Part shown: positions 42,153-51,369 of the stretch, in pieces
Position numbering within the stretch: the first letter of the stretch is position 1
Layout: every line of letters begins with the position of its first letter
Assembly (NCBI GenBank): GCA_001599975.1
Contig: BCIO01000004.1
Coordinates: forward strand, 2,391,328-2,455,327
Length of the DNA stretch: 64,000 nucleotides
DNA from: Cystobasidiopsis lactophilus
Taxonomy: Eukaryota; Basidiomycota; Agaricostilbomycetes; Agaricostilbales; Chionosphaeraceae
Direction of reading: 5' to 3'
Translations under genes and position numbers: made by a program
The notes under the pieces: generated by a model
Database searches by the model: none
Told to the model about the DNA's origin: nothing
What the model saw: only the letters and a program-made list of their open reading frames with translations

Positions 42153-43451
42153 ATGTCAAAGACGACCCCCAAGGCTGACCGAGAGCTTCCCGTGGGCTGG
42201 ATTCGCGCCGTCGATCCAGCAAGTGCCCTTCCCTCTAGGAAGTAATCCCCCTCCATCGGGTGTCTAACCTGGCAGGATCTTTCTTCATGAGTACAGAAGA
42301 GCCAATACGAGTTCTTTGTCGATACCAAAGCCAATCCGCCACGCAGCTCTTGGAAGCATCCCGTGTGTGAACAGGCTCAACCCTCGCTATCCTTATCTGA
42401 CCAAGGACAAGCAGCACGATGATGAAGAATGGAAGAAGGCCAACGCCGAGCTGAACTGTCCCCCCAGCACCTGGGAAACGATCAAGGTCTGGCTCTTCGG
42501 CAGCTCCGAGCCGGCTGAAGTGGAACCCAAGGAAGGCGAGAAAGACATTGTGCGTTCAGCCGTTATCTGTGCCACACTTTTCTTGTACTAACGGCTTCTG
42601 CAGACCGAGGTGGTCTACTCGCCGCCTTCCACTCCCCATCCCGAGCTGGTCGCCAAGATGCTCTCCGAGCAAGTCGCCAAGAAGGTACACAAAGACCCTG
42701 TTCGTTCGAATTTTTTTCTAGTCCAGGACAACAAACTGAAAGATCCCGCTAGGTCAAGCCCGCCGTCTACAAGCCGAAGCCCTCTACCTCCATTCGCAAG
42801 CAAACTGATGGCGCAAGCATGCCTACCTTCGATGTACGTGTTCCTTTTTCTCGTGGCCATCGTATCGACTCAGTGTAAAATCCTAGTTCAATGATACGGG
42901 CTACGTCTTTGGAGGGTGAGGGGTTTAAATTGCCAACTTGAGGATTTTTCGCTGAATACTTTAATACAGCCACTACAAGCACCATCACACCTCCACCAGT
43001 GATGACGGTGGTCACTCCTCTAGCCGCAGTCATCACTCCTCCAGCCACAGTCATCACCATGGTACGTCTTGGGGGCACTTTCAGCGAGACTGACTTGGAT
43101 CTGAGTTTTGCGACAGCCACAGGTAAATATCTCCGGAGAGTCCTCCGGGGGATCAGATGCTCAAGCGTGATCCAGACCACGGGTCAAGCGCGAGCCACAG
43201 CAGTACGTGTCTTCATCGCCCTGTTTTCGGCCCTCGAGCTAATGAAGGCGAGAAGCAGGTCATGATCACGGCTTCAGCGCCAGCCATGATTGTGGCGGCT
43301 CTCACCATTTTTGAAAGTGAAGGTGAACAGGCAGCTCTTAACCTCTTTTTGGACAGAGAATGGACGAGCTGATGACAATCAAGGTGGCGAAGAGGCGGAC
43401 CACATTTTGAATGCTGGATCCCAAGACTCCCCAATCGCCCTGGCTCCGTAG
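42153..43451 (+). CDS. WW-domain protein 3, His/Ser-rich tail
   Basis: The start at 42153 gives MSKTTPKADRELPVGWIRAV, DP, then an intron with a GC donor (42219-42296) at exactly the position where WW gene 2 has GT. KSQYEFFVDTKANPPRSSWK completes the WW domain, followed by DDEEWKKANAELN and STWETIKVWLFGSSEPAEVE, a diverged version of the GEKxKDKxTG block. Later exons read VVYSPPSTPHPELVAKMLSE and SIRKQTDG, FNDTGYVFGG, then a His/Ser tail HYKHHHTSTSDDGGHSSSRS. The last exons are uncertain between 43120 and 43375. The final exon likely reads GEEADHILNAGSQDSPIALA, P with the stop at 43449-43451. Third tandem paralogue. Confidence 0.75.
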
Positions 43452-43677
43452 TGCTTCTCTTGCAACGATGAACATGACCGCGTATACATGACACCGACTA
43501 GACTACTGTTTGCCCTGCTCATCCGAGCGCAGAATGCACGGGCCATGCTGCACTGGCGCGTGCCCAAGTTGTCGCTCCTCTTTTCGAAATCCCTCTCGTA
43601 AAAGCTCCTCGGCCTGCGCATGTGTCGCTCCAAGGCGACCAAACGACTTGACCAAGGCCATCCCATAGCTGCCGTGG

Positions 43678-45005
43678 ATGATGCGGTCTCGGAAAAGAAG
43701 GCGCCTCGACCGCTTGCCCATGATTTTCGTCGGAGTTTGCGTTCTCCTGTGGATTTGCTACCACTTCTTCTTCAAGGGCTCAAAGGGTGTCAACGTCGAC
43801 ATCAGGGGCGCGAAAAAGGTCACCAAAGTGGACGTGCTTCTGCTAGGGACAGGCGCGGCTGACATCTCGCCCCATTTGGCGTGTGGCCTCCGCCCAGAGT
43901 TGGCATGCCCGAGCTGCCTGGCTGCAGAAGAGGACTCTAGAAACGTCAGGGGACACTCGTCAGCTGTTTTCAAGATCCTCTATGAGGACGGGTCTCGCCG
44001 CAGCATCTTGGTGGACGTGGGCGCGACTTTCGTCTCTTCGGCCACTCGACTGTTCACCAAGCATGGCATCCACAAGATCGACGCCATTCTCTTGACCCAC
44101 TCTCACAGCGATGCCATCTCAGGTCTTCCTTTCCTCAAACCCTTCAAGAGGCTCCAAGACCGCATCCCCGTGTATTCCACGCAGGTCACGAAGAATGTTG
44201 TCCAGCAGCAATACCCATTTTTGTTCACCAAGCCGAGGTCTAAATATGCACAAGATGCTACTTCAGCTGCTCTTGACTTTATTGGTAAGCCTTTCCGAAA
44301 GATAGCCTGCATTCCGATTTGCTGACTGGTGCCCAATTACAGTCATTCCAGACCAGGGACCTGCAGTCCTATTAAAGGAGCTCCTCATCCATGTTCTTCC
44401 TGTCCAGCACGGTCTCCTCAATGGTCGGCCCTACTATGCATCGGCCTTCCTTTTTCCTCTCAACACCCTCTACGCCAGCGACGTCAGCTCTTTCTCATCG
44501 TTGGCTCTTCTACGCTCTTTCATCGGCAGTCAGCCTGTCTCTGCGTTCATCGTAGATGCTTTCACGGACCGCAAGACTTACACCCACTTGTCTATTGCGC
44601 AAGCGGCTTGCCTGGCCGAGGAGGTCGGGAGTCAGAGAGCCTACGGGACACAAGTGAGCACAACCCTCCTCTATGACACAGCGACCTAGACTCAATACAA
44701 CAATTTCCTTCACAGATGAACGGATCCTTGTCGCACGCGGCGATGGAAGAACACATGTCTCGTTTCGAAGACGTCAACTATTTGGCCGACCAAGCGGCTC
44801 AGCATCGTCTTTCACGACAAGCCGAATGGCAACAGGTTCCCGAATTCCCAGTGTGGCTTAGGGTTTGTGTCTCCCCTTTTGGTTTCCGTTATGATTGTGT
44901 CTCAACTCCAGCTTCCTGCTCTAACAGCCGGGGTTCGATGGGCTGTTGATAAGGGTGCAGGAGGAAGATGGCCAATTCCTTATTTGGGATTCCGCCTACG
45001 ATTAA
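43678..45005 (+). CDS. PhnP-like metallo-beta-lactamase-fold protein, membrane-anchored
   Basis: The start at 43678 (MMRSRKRRRLDRLP) is followed by a membrane segment MIFVGVCVLLWICYHFFF. The fold begins VDVLLLGTGAADISPHLACG, with a CPSC pair and RNVRGHSSAVFKILYEDGSR. The metal motif is LLTHSHSDAISGL, in the HxHxDA form common in this fungal family. Then VLPVQHGLLNG, FLFPLNTLYASDVSSF and AFIVDAFTDRKTYTHLSIAQ. Later exons carry SHAAMEEHMSRFEDVNYLAD, and the last carries PGFDGLLIRVQEEDGQFLIW, ending in SAYD with the stop at 45003-45005. Bacterial PhnP is a cyclic phosphodiesterase; fungal substrates are unknown. Paralogous to the next gene. Confidence 0.8.
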
Positions 45006-45826
45006 GGCCTCTCGGATGGCGGGAGACAGAGAATGAGGAGTGTACCGGCGATCTCCCAATCTTTCAGTTGAGCTCCATACGAGACCGATACGAGACCAGC
45101 GGCACAATGAGCATCAATGCTAGATATGGCTAGAACAGCGATTCTGGCTCTGCGCCCCCCGAATCTGCCACTGGTTGACGTGGACCGACCAAGGCGCTCG
45201 TCGAGGAACCCGACCAGTCCAACTTTGTTCGATTGCATTTATTCACCTTATTCAGATCAACAATGTTGTGTATGCGTCGTTGGAGCGTTGTCGTTGCCCA
45301 AAGTCCGGCGAAAAATGAGCCGGGCCACCCAGAGCTTTCCCTATCGGCGGCAGCCAGGAATGTCACGCACAGTCCAGCCAAAACGCCTTTTCGGATCCTT
45401 AGACGCTTGGCTTGCTGACATTGATTGTCAAAAGTGGCCGTGTGACCTGGCTGATTGGTGTTGACGCGCTGAAAATCGTGCTCTGTCTTGCCGGATTTTT
45501 CAGACTTTCTCAAATCAAGCTGTGAAGACGATACCACTGAAGTAGATAGTAGATGCTTAAGGTGAACTTCAGAACTGAATCAAAGCGATTTCTAGGGTCC
45601 CACTCAGCTTGCTCCAATGCTGTCTGCCCACTGGACCTCCTTGCGCAGAACCAACCCTAGATCACACGCCAAGACAAAGAACTGTCAAGTATAACGTACT
45701 TCGTCGATTACGCTGTCATCCGTGGGACGCAGTGATTGTGGCTCGCACCGGTGCACTGCATTCGACCCTGCCTCGCCTTCGAGGGTGGCAACTCTTCCCG
45801 GTCCTTTCCTCTCTTTTCCAGTCGCC
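45006..45826. other. Spacer between the two MBL-fold genes
   Basis: A 135-codon frame on the minus strand (45130-45537) has no domain and is not called. Otherwise nothing recognised. Confidence 0.45.
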
Positions 45827-47243
45827 ATGAAGACTGTCGTCTCTGTAGAAACGATCCTCCTCGGCACTGGAAGTGCCGACTCAGTTCCTTACTTGCCGTG
45901 CCAACTCAAACGCAAGAACTGTCCCAGCTGCACCTCGTCGGACGCTAGGGACGTCCGATGCCATACATCGTCTCTGTATAGGATTGCATACGAAGATGGC
46001 TCAGAGAGGTGCGCGTCGCATTACCTGTCTTCGACTCTTTCACCTATTCGCCACTGACTCTCGCCGCCGTGAAGTATCATTCTTATTGACTGCGGAGCCG
46101 TAACGTCAAACTTGGGCAAGCTCCTCCCGCTGCATGGCATAGACCGCATCGATGCTGTTATATTGACTCGTGAGCTGTCCTTTCCGAAACGGGCTGGTGG
46201 CGACGTGTTGACGAGAGGACTTGCGCGAATAGACGAGGTCAGCATAAGTCGCCACTGCCATGTTTCCCTCTTGATGACCAGGCTCAAATATAGCACGCCG
46301 ATGCCACCGCTTCAATGGTTTTCTTGCGCCCTCTTCGCATGGCTCAAGGCAGTCTTCTGGTCTACACGACTCAGCGCTGCCTTGACGACGTCAAGCTTAG
46401 GATGCCTTTTGTCGTCAACGGGCCACCGGACAAGACAACCAACATCGCTGGAGCGGGCTTAGACTTCGTGGTGCTCCCAGACCTGGGCAAGGCGACCATT
46501 TTGGACAGCTTTGACATTCACGTCTTCCCGGTCCACCAGTGCGTTCATTTGACGTTTAATTCTTGTATAAGCCCATCTGATTACGGAACCCAAAGCGGCA
46601 TCATGCGAGGAGCACCGTTTTTGTCTTCCGGCTTCTTGTTTCCTTTGAATGCCCTCTACATCTCGGATGCCAGTGAGATCCCAGAGAGCACCGTCGCCTA
46701 TATAAAAGAAGCCAAAGGAGGCCAGCCTATCTCTTCTTTCATTGTCGACCTCTATCATCCACTTGCCTCGACCACGCACCTCTCTTACTCGCAGTCCGCT
46801 CGCACCGCCGAAGCTTTAGGTGATCCCGAGACGCGCTCTTATGGCACCCAGATCACGCACGGCCTGAGCCACGCCTCGATTGTTGACTTCTTGGCCAGGT
46901 ACAACGACAGGCAGTTCCTGCTCGAAACCCAAGAGCGCCACCGCTTGTCGCCACCCGAGCTCGACTCGGACCGTGTTCCGAATCGCCCAGTGTGGATTAG
47001 AGTATGTCTCTTGCATATTGAGACTTTTGCATAGACTGAAATCTGAGCTAGCCCGGATTTGACGGACTGGTGGTGACCGTGCGACGAGCTCCGGATGGCG
47101 GCTTCGAGGTTCGCGACTCGGAGTATCTTACAGACGAAGTGACTACCAAAGATAAAGCCTCGTCCATCTCGAGCAAGCAAGAGAAGCGGTCGTCTTGGAC
47201 CGCCAGGCTGTTTGCCGTCTTAGCCCCGGGCAGTCGCAATTGA
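45827..47243 (+). CDS. PhnP-like metallo-beta-lactamase-fold protein, second copy
   Basis: The start at 45827 gives MKTVVSVETILLGTGSADSV, without the membrane anchor of its neighbour. It shares LKRKNCPSC, RDVRCHTSSLYRIAYEDGSE, the DRIDAVILT strand and, after introns, HADATASMVFLRPLRMAQGS. Later motifs match too: DIHVFPVHQ, SSGFLFPLNALYISDASEIP, SSFIVDLYHPLASTTHLSYS, LSHASIVDFLARYNDRQFLL and PVWIRPGFDGLVVTVRRAPD. The end is a basic tail RSSWTARLFAVLAPGSRN with the stop at 47241-47243. The splice that should rebuild the first His of the metal motif (46170-46300) could not be placed in frame, so the motif may be degraded. Confidence 0.75.
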
Positions 47244-47734
47244 CTTGCCGTCTTGTACTACCCTTTCGTCCCAGTTCTCAGCAATGAAATTCTTGTCACA
47301 TTAATTTTCAAATGGACAACATCCAGCTTGCGCGAAGCCGCCACTCGCGCCCAAAAGTTTTGCCACCCAGCCGTGAACGCGAATTCGAGCCAGCCGTCAT
47401 CTCTTCGCTTCCTCGACTGTCCTTCATCCGATCTATTAGCTCCTGAGCGTTCGAAGCATGCTGAGCGGTAGCAACTTCGTGCCGAGTCCTCTGAAAAGGC
47501 CACTTCCCACTGTTACTGCCGCGCTTGCTCGCACAAATCATGACCGGTAGCTGCCCCGTTGCTCACTGACCGGCTGCCTGCGTTTTTGCCACTTGCTCAA
47601 CGCCACCAATCACCATTCGCCGACAGATTGGTGGAAGGCGACATCAAGCGCCGGGCCGAGGTTCAGCTCACCGGCCGCGTCGCCTGGCAGCCTGAGAATC
47701 CCCCTTTCCTTATCAGCGACCCGAATCTCTAGCA
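47244..47734. other. Intergenic, no gene recognised
   Basis: 3' region of the MBL-fold gene and promoter of the PhyH gene. No domain in any frame. Confidence 0.5.
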
Positions 47735-49557
47735 ATGACCAAGACTCCCGTGCCTCCCGTGCTCGAGTTTGATGCAGCGACTGCGACTGTGCCCGATCTG
47801 GTCCAAGCGCTCAAAGTGCGCCCCATTCCAACCCTTGCGTGCCAAATTTGGCTCATGAGTGTGAATATCTCAGGTCTCGGGCGGCGTCGTGATTCGCAAC
47901 TTGCTCTCAGTGGAGACGTGCGCCAAGATTGAAGCGGAAGTCCGGCCTCACTTGAAGGACATCCCCTTGGAGCCCGAGCCGGCCAAGGAGGTCGGCGTGA
48001 GGGAGAAAGACGCGAACGGCAACTTGGAGATCTTCGACGATGTGTTCTTTCCCAAGCGCTCCCGTAGAGCGGTAAACTCACCCTCAAGCTATTCGTGTCC
48101 ACTGGCTAAAAGAGCGTCGACAGTTCGGCATGATCGACAAGTCGTACACTTCGGCAGAGACCATGGTCCTCCACCCGCTCTACCGAGGTGTCTGCGATGC
48201 GTTCTTGACCTCGCACTTGGAGTACTGGCAAGGCCAAGATCGAGTCAAGGCCGTTGCTGAGCCGCACTTGAACAACTCGATTGTCTTCTCCATCATGTGA
48301 GCAATTTACTCCTTCGGCCCTTTTCAAGTCCTGGTCCGGCTTGGACTGGAGTTCTCTTTGCACTCTTTTGAAGTACTGAGACACAAATCTAATGAGTGTG
48401 TGTCAGGCCCGGCGCCAACGACCAGCCGTGTGCGTTGCTATCACAAATTTCCCCTCCCATTCGCTGACCAGATTCTCGCAGTGCACCGTGATGACCCTCC
48501 CCAGCATGCGCACCATACGGAAATCTCGTACGTCTCGAACATCTCTGTGCCCGAACCGCCGCGTGTTCTTTAGCCTTCGCACCAGTGCCTACCCGGAAGA
48601 CTTGACCAAGTCCAACCGCGAGTGCTGCATCGTGAGCCCTCCTCTTCATAACATCATAACAGCTCATGCACTTTCCGGGCTGAACATGATTGTTCCAGGG
48701 CCTGTTTGTGTGAGCGCACCACCTCCAGAGAACCAAACAGCATTTGCTCATGACCTCCTTTCATGGCTCACAGTGCTGGCAAGAAGGCGACCAAGGAGAA
48801 CGGCGCGACCCGTTTTGTGCCTGGCTCCCACCTCTGGGGCGACCGACCGGCCTCGGAGGAGGACGCGTTCTACGCCGAGCTGGACATTGGCGATGCGTTC
48901 ATCATGCTCGGGTTCGTCCCTCTAATCTCACCTGAAACTCTTCAGAGTGATTGATCATTGTGATCACAGGTCTTGCTACCACGGCGGAAGTGCCAACAAC
49001 AGCAAGGACCAAGAGCGCTTGATCTTCTCCAGTGCGTTCCTAGCCCTCCCATCAGAGAAGTTCTTACTCTGAGGTGTCATCGGCGTTTGACGCACAGTGT
49101 TCTACCTGCGAGGCTGGATGAGGCCGGAAGAGAACCAGTTCTTGGTGATCGACCCGGCGAAGGTGGCCAAGTGGCCGGTGGGCTTGCAAAAGGCCGTGGG
49201 CTAGTGCGTTGCCTTCTCCCTTATCATCTTTGTAGAATGCGGCTGATCTGTCGTGTGATCAGCTACATTGCTGAGTGAGTGGCGCGCTTGATGATCCACC
49301 CCCAGTGTGAACAAGCTGACTTTTTTGTCAACCTTTCAACGCGAACAGACCAGTGGCTGGGTAAGTCCTCCTGATCCACTCCCGTGAACTGCGCCCTAAC
49401 TGCGAATGCGCCAAACAGCTACGTGGACCAAGCTGATCCCAGGTGCGTCCGCCGGCGCTCCCCGCCACCCAAAAAGGCCGCGCGTGCTGACTTTTATATT
49501 TCGTTGGGCGGCGGCAGGAATGTGCTGGTCGAGAAATACGGCGCTGCTCCTCTCTAG
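47735..49557 (+). CDS. Phytanoyl-CoA dioxygenase family protein
   Basis: Fe(II)/2-oxoglutarate-dependent oxygenase. The start at 47735 gives MTKTPVPPVLEFDAATATVP, then GGVVIRNLLSVETCAKIEAE. Iron ligands are in LHRDDPPQHAHHTEISYVSN (HxD) and the distal His in SCYHGGSANNSKDQERLIFS. Between them lie KKATKENGATRFVPGSHLWG and AELDIGDAFIMLG. The 2-oxoglutarate-binding Arg is probably one of those after the distal His. The C-terminus is assembled from tiny exons: 49263-49274 (12 nt), 49349-49360 (12 nt) and 49419-49442 (24 nt), giving GYYIAEPVAGYVDQADPRNV, LVEKYGAAPL. Stop at 49555-49557. Many fungal relatives act on secondary metabolites; the substrate is unknown. Confidence 0.88.
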
Positions 49558-49814
49558 AACTCTGTAGTAAACGAACGCACACCAACGATGTATCTAGCCT
49601 TTGTCGACCGGGCACCACATGCAATCCTCAGGGCAGGGCTTGGCGCAGAATTCGCGGAGGCACCCTCGAAACGCTTTGGAACCAAACCAAACCCTCGTCG
49701 TTCCTCTCTTGCATCTCCTTTCTGTAGTTCCAACCAGTCCAATCCCTTAAAACCCAAGCGATACCCCCGAACGCCGTTTGACACGGCCCCTCCTCCCTCT
49801 CAATTTCCCACACG

Positions 49815-50911
49815 ATGCCCGCTGCTCGCCGGTCGCGCTCCCAGCTGCTCAGCTTGGTCCTGGGCGCGTTATCGACCCAGGCGCTCGGTTTGGAGCCCAG
49901 GCAAGCCGTCCAAAAGGGTTCCATCGTCTCCAGCGCCTCGACGAATGATGTGAGCTTGTGCCCTTCTTGCGGACAAATGTGAACGCTGCTGAGTGTGCGC
50001 GCAAAGGTGGTGTGCGAACAACCGGACTTCCAAGGCAACTCCAGGTTCCCGCCGCCTGTCCTCATCGTGCGTCAATTGCCCCGTTTGCTCCATTCCGATG
50101 AAGGGTGGACTCAGACTTGATGAATGCACAGACAAACACGGACGGCTCGACGACGTGCGGCTGCTCCAACCAAATCATCCAGTTTGTTGCCTTCTACTTT
50201 AGCATTCCACACAGATGCTGAAGCGTGGACCGCTGCAAAACAGAGGCGGGAATGGCTCGTTCACCGAGTGCAACTCGATCTACCCGTCCTACGGCCAGTC
50301 GGGCTACAACGACCCCGGCCTGAGGCAGAACGCGTGCTACATGTCCGAAGAGTACGTGGCGAGCTGCGCGACGTCTTGCACCCCAAAGTGCGTTCCCCTC
50401 CCCCCTTTTAGTCTCCGTGAGATGCAGAGACTGAGGGGTTTGATGGGAGCACAGTACGCAGCCTAAGGGAGACGGCACTTGTGTGGCGTACGGCTCTTAC
50501 TCCTCTTCCGACGATGGCCAAACCCCCCAAGTCCAACAGACGACGAGCACCACTTCTTACACCTCCTACTCCGACTACGCCTCCTCCTCCGACGACGACG
50601 ACTGGTCCCCCTCAGAGACCACCGACGCCTGGAGCTCCTCCAGCCAAGATTGGGGCGGCTCGACCACCGTGTACGAGACGGACGGCGGAGGCGGCTACAC
50701 CCCAACCTCGGAATTCGTGCCCGTCTCCACCTCCTCCCTGCTCTCGTTCTCCTCCGCCCCGGCAGCCGCCGTCTCCACCTCGGCCACCACAACGTCTGGG
50801 AATGCCTTTGCGCCAGATTCGAGGTCGTCAAGCGCAGCAGGGCGGACAGCGGGGTCGACTTTGGCACTGGTGGTGATGATGGCGCTCTCAGTGGCTTTTC
50901 GACTGGTCTAA
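49815..50911 (+). CDS. Probable GPI-anchored cell-wall protein
   Basis: The start at 49815 gives MPAARRSRSQLLSLVLGALS, TQALG, a signal peptide. A Cys-rich ectodomain follows over several exons (VVCEQPDFQGNSRFPPPVLI, TDGSTTCGCSNQ, NGSFTECNSIYPSYGQSGYN, LRQNACYMSEEYVASCATSC, TPK). The exon from about 50464 has KGDGTCVAYGSYSSS, then a long Ser/Thr/Asp stalk. The end is GRTAGSTLALVVMMALSVAF, RLV, a hydrophobic GPI-attachment-like tail, stop at 50909-50911. No named domain recognised; the Cys spacing is regular enough to suggest a small disulphide fold. The splices at 50060-50230 are uncertain. Confidence 0.72.
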
Positions 50912-51369
50912 GAAACGACTCCCTTCATTCCTTCTTCAACGATTTCAATATCCGGCATATTATCATTCGATTCGATTTTCGCATGGACGATTCTTCGCAC
51001 ACAAATGGACGATTTTCCCCAAATGAGTGTTATACTCTTTTAACGCCTTGATGGACGCTTTCCTTTACACCGAGCGCAATTCTTACGGACGCTTGCCTTT
51101 TTCTCAAGAGGAGCTTGAAGCCCTTTTTTTATACTTGTTGCGACAGCCACAAAAGCTTGATGTTTTTCTGTTCATAGGCTTCTCCCCCGTCCCCCCCATT
51201 GTTCATCCATGCCTGTACATACTACCTTTGCATTCCAAAAGAGCATGTTCATCGTCCACATTTGCACACCGGTCACTCGTCCGAGCATATAACAACTCAA
51301 ATTCCAAGGCCTCGCATACTCACAAACACTTGTCAAACACACCCCTCCCAAGTTTTACCCTCTGGCCTC
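50912..51369. other. Intergenic, convergent 3' ends
   Basis: Nothing coding recognised; pyrimidine-rich and AT-rich tracts typical of 3' regions. Confidence 0.5.

Noticed and set aside
44090-44120. Loss of the last His in the MBL motif as proof of inactivation
   Set aside because: The fungal PhnP-like family commonly has HxHxDA instead of HxHxDH, so HSHSDA is not by itself a sign of decay.
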